Shown: piece by piece, positions 53,623-63,182 of the stretch
How the letters are laid out: each line of letters opens with the position of its first letter
How positions within the stretch are numbered: the stretch's first letter is position 1
Assembly (NCBI GenBank): GCA_964369665.1
Contig: CAYJFS010000002.1
Location: 248,001 to 312,000, forward strand
Source of the DNA: Bilophila sp964369665
GTDB lineage: Bacteria; Desulfobacterota; Desulfovibrionia; Desulfovibrionales; Desulfovibrionaceae
DNA: 64,000 bases
Reading direction: 5' to 3'
Notes under the pieces: generated by a model
The model's database searches: none
Told to the model about the DNA's origin: nothing
The model's input: only the letters and a program-made list of their open reading frames with translations
Translations under genes and position numbers: made by a program

Positions 53623-54286
53623 AAAGGTCTCCAGATTTTAGCTCAAAGCAGTGTCCCATGGCACGTGTAATGGCATTGTTGTGTGTAACAATAATAAGTG
53701 TCATATTAAGTTTTATATTAAGCGTAGTAAGTAAGTGAATAATAGCATCGCCTGTTTTTTCATCAAGATTTCCTGTAGGCTCGTCAGCAAGTAGTACTTC
53801 TGGTTCAAGAAGGATTGCTCTTGCTATAGCTATGCGTTGGCGTTCTCCTCCAGAAAGCATAGATACTTTATAGTTAAATTTTGTTTCTAGACCTACAAGC
53901 TCAAGCATCTCTTGTGCTAATGTAAGTGCTTTATTTTTAGGAGTGCCTGCAATGAGCGCTTGCATAGCAACATTTTCTATAGCAGAAAACTCTGGCAACA
54001 AGTTATGGAACTGAAAAACAAAGCCTAGTTTTTTGTTACGGAAAGATGCTTTTTCTTTTTGGTTCATTCTTATTAAGTCTTGACCTTCAAATAATACTGT
54101 TCCAGATGATGGTGTATCAAGTGCTCCTAGTATATGTAATAAGGTGGACTTACCTGTACCAGAAGCACCAATAATAGCTAGTGTTTGACCTTTGGATATA
54201 GTCATGTTTATATCTTTGAGGACAGGTACAGGCTCTATATGGCTTTTATAGTTTTTAGAAATATTTTTAAGAATATATTGTGACAT
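53579..54286 (-). CDS. lolD: Lipoprotein-releasing system ATP-binding protein LolD
   Basis: The ATPase that powers release of lipoproteins from the inner membrane to LolA. Walker A GASGTGKSTLLHILG, Q-loop FVFQFHNLLPEFSA with the LolD-typical LLPEF, ABC signature LSGGERQRIAIARA and Walker B VLLADEPTGNLD are visible. Length 235 residues. The 3' end lies within the bamA signal-peptide coding region. It follows lolC by three bases. Confidence 0.94.
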   Translation of the reverse strand: MSQYILKNISKNYKSHIEPVPVLKDINMTISKGQTLAIIGASGTGKSTLLHILGALDTPSSGTVLFEGQDLIRMNQKEKASFRNKKLGFVFQFHNLLPEFSAIENVAMQALIAGTPKNKALTLAQEMLELVGLETKFNYKVSMLSGGERQRIAIARAILLEPEVLLADEPTGNLDEKTGDAIIHLLTTLNIKLNMTLIIVTHNNAITRAMGHCFELKSGDLYEKTFSQNTCSANV

Positions 54287-54289
54287 AAT

Positions 54290-55567
54290 TTATTCGTATC
54301 TTAGACCTTCAACTGGTTGTAAACAAGATGCTTGTCGAGCAGGATATAGTGTGGCTAAGAAGCAAAGTAGTAAAGCAGAGACACCAACAATAGAAATATC
54401 GCTCCAACTTAATAGAACAGGTAAATGATCAATAGTATATACTCCTGGAGGAAGTTTAATAAACTGATATTGTTGTAATAGTAAAGCTAAGCTTATTCCT
54501 ATAATATACCCTAAGCCTGTACCTATTATACCAATAATCGTACCTTGTAATATAAAAATAGAACGAATCATTGTATGTGTAGCTCCCATAGAAAGGAGTA
54601 TAGCAATATCTCTAGTTTTTTCCATAACAAGCATAATTAATGTTGTAACAATAGAAAAAGACCCAATAAGTACAACCATAGCCAGAATGATAAACATGCC
54701 TATTTTTTCAAGTCGCAATGCAGCAAATAGATTTGCATTCATGTCTATCCAACTTTTTACAGAAAATGTTTTTCCTAAGGTTATTTGTAATTTTTGAGCA
54801 ATATTTTCAGCTTCATAGACATCATTGACAGTAGCTTCAATTCCAGAAATGTAATCTGGTGAAAGACCAAGAATTTTTTGTGCTGCTGGAATAGAAGTAA
54901 AGGCTAAAGATGTATCATACTCAAACATACCTGTATGGAAAATACCTGCTATAGAAAATGGTTTAACACGAGGTTGAAATCCAGATGTTGTTTTTTGTCC
55001 AGAGTGGGAGAGAAGGTTTACACGGCTACCAACAGTTAAACCTAATTTGTGTGCTAATTCACTGCCTATAATGATACCTTCTATATCATTTGAGTTATGT
55101 GTTTGTAAATTTTCAATATGACCTTCTTTAAGATTTGATAATAGAGAAATGACATTTTCTGCTGTTGAAGGTTCTATACCTCGTAAGATAATACCTTTTA
55201 TACCATGTTGTGACGATATCATACTTTCTGCATAAACAAAAGGTGTGGCAGCTTTAATGCCTTTTGTTTGTCTAATTTTTGTTAGAATGTGTTCTGTAGT
55301 TTTAGATACAAATTGAGGTTTTGTTGGATACGGCTTTTTTTGTAGTGTATGTGTGTTAAATATACCTGTTATAATAATGTGTGCATTGGCACCAATAATT
55401 TTATTTTGGATATCGTGAGAGAAACCATTATACACTCCAAGGACAATAATAAGTGCAGCAACACCAATTGCAACACCTAGTATAGACATAAGAGAAATAA
55501 GATAAATGAATGCTTGTTTACGTTTAGCAAAAAGATAGCGTGATGCAACAAAAAGTTCAAAACGCAT
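54290..55567 (-). CDS. lolC: Lipoprotein-releasing system transmembrane protein (LolC/LolE)
   Basis: The permease of the Lol transporter that extracts lipoproteins. There are four transmembrane helices: one N-terminal (about 22-45, ILGVAIGVAALIIVLGVYNGF) and three C-terminal (about 280-410), with a large periplasmic domain between. MEKTRDIAILLSMGATHTMI is the coupling helix and LYPARQASCLQPVEGLRYE the C-terminal signature. Only one such gene is next to lolD, so it may form a homodimer (as LolF-type systems) instead of LolC plus LolE. The start overlaps the lysS stop (TAATG). Confidence 0.92.
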   Translation of the reverse strand: MRFELFVASRYLFAKRKQAFIYLISLMSILGVAIGVAALIIVLGVYNGFSHDIQNKIIGANAHIIITGIFNTHTLQKKPYPTKPQFVSKTTEHILTKIRQTKGIKAATPFVYAESMISSQHGIKGIILRGIEPSTAENVISLLSNLKEGHIENLQTHNSNDIEGIIIGSELAHKLGLTVGSRVNLLSHSGQKTTSGFQPRVKPFSIAGIFHTGMFEYDTSLAFTSIPAAQKILGLSPDYISGIEATVNDVYEAENIAQKLQITLGKTFSVKSWIDMNANLFAALRLEKIGMFIILAMVVLIGSFSIVTTLIMLVMEKTRDIAILLSMGATHTMIRSIFILQGTIIGIIGTGLGYIIGISLALLLQQYQFIKLPPGVYTIDHLPVLLSWSDISIVGVSALLLCFLATLYPARQASCLQPVEGLRYE

Positions 55568-57150
55568 TATTGTTCCGGTTTTAAGAGAGGGAAAAGGAGA
55601 ACTTCTTTAATAGAAGGTGTATCTGTAAAAAGCATAACAAGTCGGTCAATACCAATGCCTTCACCTGCTGCTGGTGGCATGCCATATTCTAGTGCTCTAA
55701 GGTAGTCCTCATCCATAGGGCAGGCTTCTTCTTCTCCAGCTTCTTTTTCTTTTACTTGTTCTTCAAAGCGAATTCTTTGATCAATAGGATCATTAAGTTC
55801 AGAAAAGGCATTAGCAAGTTCTTGACCTGCAATAAAGAGTTCAAAACGGTTGGTAAGGTTTGGATCTTTATTATTTTTTTTAGCTAAAGGAGAAATATCG
55901 ATAGGATAATAATAAATAAAGGTTGGCTGAATAAGTTTTTCTTCAACATCAAGCTCAAAAAGCTTAGCTTGTAGTTTTCCAAGTTTGTCGTTTGTAACAA
56001 TTTTTTCCCCACGTTCTTTAAGATAGTTTTGTATAGTTTGAGCATTCATATAAAATTTTGATGAGTGATTACCAATTTTTTCAAGAGCTTCATAAAAGGT
56101 GTAGCGTTTCCAGGAGCCTGGGGTTAAATTAATGGTATGCTCTTGATATGTAATTTTATTTGTACCACAGACTTTTTGGGCTACATATGAAAAAAATTTT
56201 TCTGTAAAATCCATAAGTGTATAGAATGTTGCATATGCCCAATAAAATTCACACATAGTAAACTCAGGATTGTGGCGAACAGAAATGCCTTCATTACGAA
56301 AACAGCGATTAAGTTCAAAAATTTTTTCAAAACCACCAACTAAGAGTCTTTTAAGATAGAGTTCTGGAGCAATACGCATATAAAGCTGCATGTCAAGAGC
56401 ATTATTATGTGTAACAAATGGTCGAGCAAGTGCACCACCAGGAATGGGGTGGAGTATGGGTGTTTCTACTTCAGAAAAACCATGTTCCTCAAGAAATAGT
56501 CGAACTTCATGGATAATTTTACTACGTTTGTGAAAGATAGCTCTTGTTTTTGGGTTAACAATAAGATCAACATAGCGTTGACGATAACGGAGTGCTACAT
56601 TTGTTAGTCCTTTATGTTTTTCTGGTAATGATCGGAAGGATTTTGCTAATAATGTTACTTCTAGACAACATATTGTGAGTTCACCAAGTTTTGTTCGGAA
56701 AAGAGTACCTTTAACTCCAACAATATCACCAATATCAAATTTTTTAAATATAGAAAAAGCTTTTTCTCCCATGTGTTCTTTAGAAGCATAACATTGGATA
56801 CGCCCGTTTTTATCTAAAATGTGGAAAAAAATAATTTTTCCAAATGATCGATGTGAAATAATACGACCAGCACAGTTGAAAATTTCTTCAAGTGAAGCAA
56901 GTTCTTCAGCTGTATATGCTTCATATTCAGCACGAAGCATACCAGCATCATGTTCTTTAGAAAATTCTTCAGGGTAAAGTTCTATACCTTCTTCAAGGAG
57001 TTCACAAGATTTTACAACACAGTTTTTAGCAATATCATTGAGTTCATTTTTTTCTGCAAAACTTGTAAGCATAGGTAAAAAGTAATCAGCATATGTTGAT
57101 TTTGTTGGTAGTTTAATGGGATTACGTGATTTTTTACCTTGGGTATCCAA
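55567..57150 (-). CDS. lysS: Lysyl-tRNA synthetase (class II)
   Basis: It charges tRNA-Lys. An OB-fold anticodon-binding domain (about residues 85-175) is followed by the class II core: motif 1 region FLEEHGFSEVETPILHPIPGG, motif 2 FEKIFELNRCFRNEGIS near 270-286 with RHNPEFTMCEFYWAY, and motif 3 GEGIGIDRLVMLF near 500. The frame starts at TTG 57150 with GGAG seven bases upstream; ATG 57072 (MLTSFAEKNEL) looks more like the family's start and would shorten the protein to 501 residues. It heads the long minus-strand envelope series. Confidence 0.94.
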   Translation of the reverse strand: MDTQGKKSRNPIKLPTKSTYADYFLPMLTSFAEKNELNDIAKNCVVKSCELLEEGIELYPEEFSKEHDAGMLRAEYEAYTAEELASLEEIFNCAGRIISHRSFGKIIFFHILDKNGRIQCYASKEHMGEKAFSIFKKFDIGDIVGVKGTLFRTKLGELTICCLEVTLLAKSFRSLPEKHKGLTNVALRYRQRYVDLIVNPKTRAIFHKRSKIIHEVRLFLEEHGFSEVETPILHPIPGGALARPFVTHNNALDMQLYMRIAPELYLKRLLVGGFEKIFELNRCFRNEGISVRHNPEFTMCEFYWAYATFYTLMDFTEKFFSYVAQKVCGTNKITYQEHTINLTPGSWKRYTFYEALEKIGNHSSKFYMNAQTIQNYLKERGEKIVTNDKLGKLQAKLFELDVEEKLIQPTFIYYYPIDISPLAKKNNKDPNLTNRFELFIAGQELANAFSELNDPIDQRIRFEEQVKEKEAGEEEACPMDEDYLRALEYGMPPAAGEGIGIDRLVMLFTDTPSIKEVLLFPLLKPEQ

Positions 57151-57312
57151 TGAAGTTCTCCAAAAGTTGTTTTTGGGATATATCTAACTATATCATAGTT
57201 TATAAGACTATGATAGTCAATAGAATAAAACCAAATAAAGGATAAAAAAAGCTTGACTGTATTCTATTGTTTGGGTAAACACCATCCTACACATTAAAGT
57301 AGTCAGTAATAT

Positions 57313-57388
57313 TCCCCGGTAGCTCAATCGGCAGAGCGGGTGACTGTTAATCACTAGGTTGGCGGTTCAAGTCCGTCCCGGGGAGCCA
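57313..57388 (+). tRNA. tRNA-Asn (anticodon GTT)
   Basis: A complete 76-base cloverleaf with encoded CCA: acceptor TCCCCGG/CCGGGGA, D stem GCTC/GAGC, anticodon stem GGTGA/TCACT around CTGTTAA (anticodon GTT), T stem GGCGG/CCGTC with TTCAAGT loop. It is read away from lysS and faces the decayed region that follows. Confidence 0.97.
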
Positions 57389-58013
57389 GAAAAGTTAAGT
57401 CGATTTTCATAATAAATTTTTGTGATTAAATAAATTCAGATAGTGCATGTAGAGTAATTTATCAATAATTTATCAATAAAGATTTTTATTATTTTAGGCT
57501 ATACTTCCTAAGGAATATGCTATCCAGAAAAATGTAAAACTAATATTGATACTTTTTTATCTAACATGAAATAATCTTAAGAAGACATACATAGAGTTTT
57601 TTGAGTGTTTAATTTGTGTCTTTAGCTATATATGAATTCCTTTATTATTTAAGAAGATTCTATATGGAGATGTTCTTTTTATGATGAACTAGAACCATTT
57701 TTTTATTTTTTATAGGTCGTATAATATCTTTTTTGTATTTTTATACTGTTTTAGATATTTTCGTTGTATAAGAATTTAGATGCCTTTATTGTTAAATATG
57801 TGTATTATAAAGTTGGAACATAGTCCTAAAGGCTAGTATTTTTTAGTTTTTTGCATAATTTTTCATTGGTATAATCATTAATTAGAAAAAAATTTTAGTA
57901 TTGCTATAATTTATGTTTACTATTTAGTAAGTATAAAGAAGTTCTTTATACAGAATTAATGATAACAATTCTTGTTTAGGGAAAAATATTTTTTTTGACT
58001 ACAGTAGATTTTT
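57389..58013. other. AT-rich noncoding stretch after tRNA-Asn
   Basis: About 625 bases of AT-rich DNA with stops in all frames. I found no recognisable gene. If a complete polysaccharide exporter once stood here, its permease gene would usually lie upstream of the ATPase, but I could not recover its sequence. A TATAAT-like element (about 57911) precedes the broken ATPase gene. No repeat of the tRNA 3' end was seen. Confidence 0.5.
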
Positions 58014-58976
58014 ATGGATACGGCAATCCACATTACTAATCTTGGAAAGCGCTATAATTTATATTCCAATCCTAAAGATAAACTTCTTGATGCTTTTGGT
58101 TTACTCCGTTTTTTCTCTAGGGGGTTAAAGCGGACACAATCTTTTTGGGCTTTACGTGGTATTAATCTTTCTATCCAACGTGGACAGCGTATTGCACTTG
58201 TAGGCCGTAATGGTGCAGGGAAAATACATTACTCAAGTTGATTTGTAGAAATGCACTACCTACAGAAGGTGTTATTCAAGTCAATGGTGAAATTCAGGCT
58301 CTTATGGAAATGGGAACAACATTTCACCCTGATTTTACTGGACGTGAAAATATCCAGGCTAGCCTTACTTATCATGGGTTAAGTATAGAAGAAAGGCTCT
58401 TATATGAGGAAGAAATAGAAGACTTTGTGGAACTTGGCACATTTTTAGATCAGCCTGTAAGGACTTACTCAGCATGTATGTATGCCATCAACTTCAATAA
58501 AACCAGATATTCTTATTGTTGATGAAATCATTTTGATTATTCTGAATAACGGTATTGAAATAATAAATTGTTATTGGGGTTTTCAATGAAGAACTATAAA
58601 AATCTGTAGGTATAATTGTTGGATATAATATTTGTTATAGATTAAGTATGTTATGAAGATAACAGATATTTATCTTAATGAATATTATTAATAAAGAATA
58701 GTTTATATCTGAATATCTTCTGATAGTATTTAAACTAAAATATCTATTACTATGTTTATCTTCTAATATAGGTACAATAAATATTACTCTTTCTAAAGAA
58801 TATAGATTCAATGCAAGAGTTATTTTATATTATTGGAGCATTCTATCTGATGTTTTTATTAAGATTACAATGACCAGTGGTTTATCTATAGGTTCAGACT
58901 ATTTGTTTGAGGTTAGGCACAGAGCAATTCGATATTTATCAGGAAATGAATATATTTTAAATATAAATGTATGAGC
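58014..58976 (+). pseudogene. Broken polysaccharide-export ABC ATPase (Wzt/KpsT/TagH type)
   Basis: The 5' part reads IHITNLGKRYNLYSNPKDKL and FWALRGINLSIQRGQRIALVGRNGAGK, the start of a Wzt/TagH-like ATPase. Within Walker A one base is missing (around 58223), so the frame shifts. The second frame continues with GEIQALMEMGTTFHPDFTGREN and EDFVELGTFLDQPVRTYSA, ABC-transporter sequence. Near 58485 about 20 bases are lost after the YSxxMYA signature, and a third frame resumes with TSIKPDILIVDEI, the Walker B. An open stretch without a start (about 58702-58976) could be the remains of the C-terminal carbohydrate-binding domain; this part is tentative. The gene cannot make an active ATPase. Confidence 0.85.
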
Positions 58977-59735
58977 ATATAGTAAGGAGATATAGATGAC
59001 TTGCATAGATAATCTTTTGAGAAGTAATGTATAAATCGACGCTGATTTTATTTTTTAAGTCTGACAATAAGCCTGGTAAGATGGGTTATTTGTAGTAGGA
59101 AAAGTATAAAATTATCAAAATTAAAAGGTAAAATGTTTTTTTAGGAAACTATACTGAAACGTATATACCATAAAATGGTATATTTTATATTCTATAGACA
59201 TTAGATTTAGTTTTTTAAGAGGAAAAGATTTTTATATTTTTGATAAAAACGAAAGTAAAATACTTAGGTATAAGCTCATTGTCATAAAAATGTTAATAAT
59301 AGCATGCTATTATAGTAGTAAATTAAATTTTTGTATAAAAGTTATGAATGGTTATGGTTTGTGTTTATAGAAGAGCATATTAATAACTACAAAAAAGTTG
59401 TTAGTTTATTATGAAGATTTAAGTCTTTTATAGAGATGTTTGGCTATCACAAGCATTTTTTGTTTAAAGAGAAATATGGTTTTAAAGGAAGAATTCATAT
59501 TCATAACATGTCAGCTATAAGTGCTTTAATTTTTTTTAAAATTTTATATAAATAGATTTTAAGATTTATTATGTTATAATAATACAGCTTATTATAGTAA
59601 GCAATTATTAAGATATTGTTATTCTTTTAGAATAAGTAAGTGTGTGGTAAAAAAGAGGCTTTTATTGAATAGTAATTAGGATACAGTTTTTATTTTTTAG
59701 TTAAGGTAAAATATTTTTTAGATTACAGGATAATT
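58977..59735. other. Decayed region before pstS, with a truncated frame
   Basis: AT-rich DNA without an intact gene. A good AAGGAGA precedes ATG 58996, but the frame stops after 12 codons (59034), suggesting the ruined start of a further gene of the lost export locus. A 40-codon frame at 59436 has no recognisable features. The rest is stop-rich in every frame. The pstS promoter should be near its 3' end; no clear element stands out. Confidence 0.5.
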
Positions 59736-60569
59736 ATGAACGTTGCTTTTAAAATAATAGGTTTATTCTTTACTGTCATTATAAATCTGTATCCATGTAA
59801 TGCTTCTTCACTAGATGTTTTTCTTGATAAGAGTGGTAACCTAGATATTGCTGGAGGGACAGCACATATTCCTGTTATGAAACAGGCTGCTAAGAATATT
59901 ATGGAAGTTAATCCAAATATCATTATTACTATAGCTGGCGGTGGTACAGGTTCTGGTATACAAAAAGTTGGTGAAGGCTTAGTTCAAATAGGTAATACTG
60001 GTCGTGCTCTTAAGGATGAAGAGATTAGAAAATATGGTTTAGTCTCTTTTCCTTTTGCAATTGATGGTGTAGCAATAATTGTTCATCCAGAAAATCCTGT
60101 AAGAGGTTTAACAACAAAACAAGTGCAAGATATTTTTTCTGGTAAAATTATAAGCTGGGATCAGGTCGGAGGTAAGAAGCTACCTATCCATTTGTATGTT
60201 CGGGAAGACGGAAGTGGGACAAGAGATGTATTTGAAGATCAGGCAATTAGAGGTATACATGGTAGTAGTAATGTTAATGTTCTTCATTCAAATGGAGCCA
60301 TGAAAATGGCTGTTAAAAAAGATAGAAATGCCATAGGGTACATTGGAATAGGGTATGTTGATGCATCTATTAAGGCTCTTGTTTTTGATAATGTATATCC
60401 TTCACAAAAAAATACAGCTCAGGGGAAATATAGAGTTAGTCGTTTTCTTTATATGAATACAAAAGGAAAGCCTCAAGGGCTTACAAAGCTTTTTATCGAC
60501 TATATCTATTCTTTTGAAGGAAAGAATATTGTTATAAAAGCAGGGTATATTCCTCTTGAGAGCAATTAA
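59736..60569 (+). CDS. pstS: Phosphate ABC transporter substrate-binding protein
   Basis: A periplasmic binding protein. A signal peptide (about residues 1-23) is followed by LDIAGGTAHIPVMKQAA and ITIAGGGTGSGIQKVGEG, the first phosphate-binding loop. The second, YVREDGSGTRDVFEDQ, is also canonical for the PstS family, as is LTTKQVQDIFSGKIISWDQVGG. The length is 277 residues. It leads a pstSCAB operon. phoU and phoBR are not present next to it. Confidence 0.93.
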   Translation: MNVAFKIIGLFFTVIINLYPCNASSLDVFLDKSGNLDIAGGTAHIPVMKQAAKNIMEVNPNIIITIAGGGTGSGIQKVGEGLVQIGNTGRALKDEEIRKYGLVSFPFAIDGVAIIVHPENPVRGLTTKQVQDIFSGKIISWDQVGGKKLPIHLYVREDGSGTRDVFEDQAIRGIHGSSNVNVLHSNGAMKMAVKKDRNAIGYIGIGYVDASIKALVFDNVYPSQKNTAQGKYRVSRFLYMNTKGKPQGLTKLFIDYIYSFEGKNIVIKAGYIPLESN

Positions 60570-60636
60570 GAGTTCTTCTTTCTTTTCGGGAAATACTTCA
60601 TTAAATATCTGTGTATGTTCATCGTCATATGTGTGG

Positions 60637-61455
60637 ATGAAATATAGTATATTTTTTATAGTTGCTATAACAGGTTTAGCTATTATTTTGTTGCTTGGAA
60701 TGATTATTTCTTTTATGGCACCTATAGTTGTTCATGAAGGTATAGGAAGTTTATTTTTATTAACATGGTTCCCTAAGCAAGGCTTTTTTGGTCTATTATC
60801 TATGATAATAGGCTCATTTCTTCTTGCCATGCTTGCTTTAATTATTGGATTACCGCTTTCAGTAGGGATAAGTTTATGGAGTTTAAGTAGGGTTAGTAAT
60901 AGTCTTATTGTAAAATCAGTAAAATTTTTGATTAAAAGTATGACAGCTATTCCTACAGTTGTTTATGGCTTTACTGCTATTTTTTTATTGATACCTTTTG
61001 TACGCAACTTTTTTGGTGGTAGTGGTTTTTCTTTATTATCTGCAGGTATCATTCTTTCTATACTTATTGTTCCAACAATGGTGTTGATTATAACATCAGC
61101 TTTGCAACCACGTTTAGAGACAGTATGCCCAGAAGCTCTTGCTGTTGGCTTTTCACGTTTAGAATTATTATTATTTTTTGTTATACCTTCTTCATTAAGA
61201 GTAATTATTACAGCTGCAATCATTGGTTTTGGTCGTGCAATAGGAGATACATTAATTTCTCTTATGTTATCTGGCAATACGCCACAAGTTCCACAGAGTT
61301 TTACTGAAGGTTTTAGAACAATAACAGCACATATTGCTCTTGTAAGTGCTAATGAGGTTAGTGGATCAGCATATAGTTCATTATTTTTAGCAGGTTTTAT
61401 TCTGCTTAGTATGAATGTTTTTATGGCTTTTATTTTAAGGAAGATAGGAAAATAA
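60637..61455 (+). CDS. pstC: Phosphate ABC transporter permease PstC
   Basis: An integral membrane permease of the phosphate importer with about six hydrophobic segments and the binding-protein-dependent EAA-loop region EALAVGFSRLELLLFFVIPSSL. I start at ATG 60637 (MKYSIFF); the frame is open up to a TTG at 60556, overlapping the pstS end, and a GTG two codons upstream is also possible, so the true start is uncertain. The stop overlaps pstA (TAATG). Confidence 0.9.
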   Translation: MKYSIFFIVAITGLAIILLLGMIISFMAPIVVHEGIGSLFLLTWFPKQGFFGLLSMIIGSFLLAMLALIIGLPLSVGISLWSLSRVSNSLIVKSVKFLIKSMTAIPTVVYGFTAIFLLIPFVRNFFGGSGFSLLSAGIILSILIVPTMVLIITSALQPRLETVCPEALAVGFSRLELLLFFVIPSSLRVIITAAIIGFGRAIGDTLISLMLSGNTPQVPQSFTEGFRTITAHIALVSANEVSGSAYSSLFLAGFILLSMNVFMAFILRKIGK

Positions 61456-62330
61456 TGGGTAATTATTTAAGAATTGTTTCAATATGTTCTTATTTATCTG
61501 TTATAATTATTTCTACAGCATTTACTTTTTTAGTAGGGTTTTTGTTATGGAAAGGAGTTCCCACCTTAGATATGGAGCTCTTTTTTGGTGATACCCAACC
61601 AATAGAAGCAATTTTTAATGTAAAGCATGTGTGGGATGGTCTTTGGCCTGCGGTTATAGGTACACTAGAACTAATTATGCTTACAGCATGTATTGTTATT
61701 GTTCCAGGTATAGCTTGTGGTGTTTTTTTAGCTGAATATGCTTCTCACTATCAACACATTTTTATACGAACGACTATTGATATCTTAGCAGGAACACCGT
61801 CCATAGTCATGGGTTTGTTTGGCTTTACTTTTATTCTTTTTTTACGAAACATTGTTTCTTTAGAAGTGAATACAGGCTTATTTTTGGCTGCACTATGTTT
61901 GGCTTTACTTGTTCTTCCTGTTTTGGTCATGGCTACACAAGAGTCACTATTAGCTGTTTCAAAAAGTTTGAGACTTACAGCCTATACTTTAGGCTATACA
62001 CGTGAGCAGTTTCTTTTATTTATACAAATTCCAGCTGCATTTCAGGGTATATGGAGTGGGTTAGCTTTAGCTCTTAGCAGAGTTGCTGAGGATACAGCCG
62101 TTATTTTACTTACAGGGGCTGTTGTGAATGCAGGGTTACCTTCAGGTTTAGGTTCAAAATTTGAGGCACTACCTTTTGTTATCTACCATACAGCAACACA
62201 ATATCAGACAGAAGATGAGCTTAATAGAGGTTTTGGAGCTGCTCTTGTTCTTCTTATTTTAGTTGTTGGTTTATTCGTTTTTGCTCAAATTTTGGCTTCA
62301 TATTTTTATAGGTTAAGGAAAGAAGTATGA
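61455..62330 (+). CDS. pstA: Phosphate ABC transporter permease PstA
   Basis: The second permease. Features are the N-terminal helix, VWDGLWPAVIGTLELIMLTA, DILAGTPSIVMGLFGF, and the EAA-type region AYTLGYTREQFLLFIQIPAAFQ. About six transmembrane segments; 291 residues. Its start overlaps the pstC stop, and its last four bases overlap the start of pstB (ATGA). Confidence 0.92.
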   Translation: MGNYLRIVSICSYLSVIIISTAFTFLVGFLLWKGVPTLDMELFFGDTQPIEAIFNVKHVWDGLWPAVIGTLELIMLTACIVIVPGIACGVFLAEYASHYQHIFIRTTIDILAGTPSIVMGLFGFTFILFLRNIVSLEVNTGLFLAALCLALLVLPVLVMATQESLLAVSKSLRLTAYTLGYTREQFLLFIQIPAAFQGIWSGLALALSRVAEDTAVILLTGAVVNAGLPSGLGSKFEALPFVIYHTATQYQTEDELNRGFGAALVLLILVVGLFVFAQILASYFYRLRKEV

Positions 62331-63091
62331 GCGTTTCTGTGAAAATGATAGATATAACAGTTTCTTTTTATCAAAAACAGGTTCTAAAAAACATAAATAT
62401 AGATTTTTTGTGTTCAGGTATTACAATTGTTACAGGTTATTCTGGTTCAGGTAAGACAACTTTGTTAAGGAGTATTAATCGGTTAAATGAAGAGTTTGAT
62501 GGTTGCACTACAGAAGGATATATTGAGGCAAATATAGGAGAAGGGTTGGAACCAATTTATCCTCTATTACCTAAGGATTATAGTTTATCTATGTTACGTA
62601 GACGTATAGGTATGGTTTTCCAGATACCTAATGTTTTTCCTGTAAGTATATATAAGAACATAGCATTACCTTTGAAGCAGCTTACAAGTGCTAATCAGAG
62701 AGAAATAGCTGAGAGAGTCTATTTTGTATTGGAATCTGTTGGATTATTAAGAGAGGTACAAGATCAACTTCATGCTCCAGCAATACATCTTTCAGGTGGA
62801 CAACAACAAAGATTATGTTTGGCACGTATGTTAGCATTAGAGCCATCTATAGTCCTTCTTGATGAGCCTACTACATCTTTAGACACACAAGCTGCACAAA
62901 GTATTGAAAGGCTTTTATTACGATTGTCTGAGAATTATTCCATTATTATGGTTTCACATAATATATCTCAAATATCTCGTTTAGCACAGCACCTTACCAT
63001 AATTGGGCATTGTGGCATGAAGTATACAAGACAAAATTCTTCATTTACTGAAAAGGATATTATGATGTTATTAGAAGAGGGTTATTTATAA
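62327..63091 (+). CDS. pstB: Phosphate ABC transporter ATP-binding protein PstB
   Basis: The ATPase of the phosphate importer. Walker A GYSGSGKTTLLRSINRL, MVFQIPNVFPVSIYKNIALP, ABC signature LSGGQQQRLCLARML, Walker B IVLLDEPTTSLD and the H-loop MVSHN are seen. The SINRLNE after Walker A and the FP.SIY segment mark PstB. At 254 residues it is normal size. It ends the operon; no clear terminator follows. Confidence 0.92.
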   Translation: MSVSVKMIDITVSFYQKQVLKNINIDFLCSGITIVTGYSGSGKTTLLRSINRLNEEFDGCTTEGYIEANIGEGLEPIYPLLPKDYSLSMLRRRIGMVFQIPNVFPVSIYKNIALPLKQLTSANQREIAERVYFVLESVGLLREVQDQLHAPAIHLSGGQQQRLCLARMLALEPSIVLLDEPTTSLDTQAAQSIERLLLRLSENYSIIMVSHNISQISRLAQHLTIIGHCGMKYTRQNSSFTEKDIMMLLEEGYL

Positions 63092-63182
63092 TTATTTAAT
63101 GTTTATTATCATAGATTTGGTATAAGCTTTTTTTCAATATTTTTAGACTTTAATTTATAAAAGTTAAATAGTTATTAATGAC

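Noticed and set aside
57313..59735. Attachment-site duplication of the tRNA-Asn 3' end, as for an integrated element
   Set aside because: No copy of the GC-rich tRNA end was seen in the AT-rich region downstream, and no integrase or transposase fragment was recognised.
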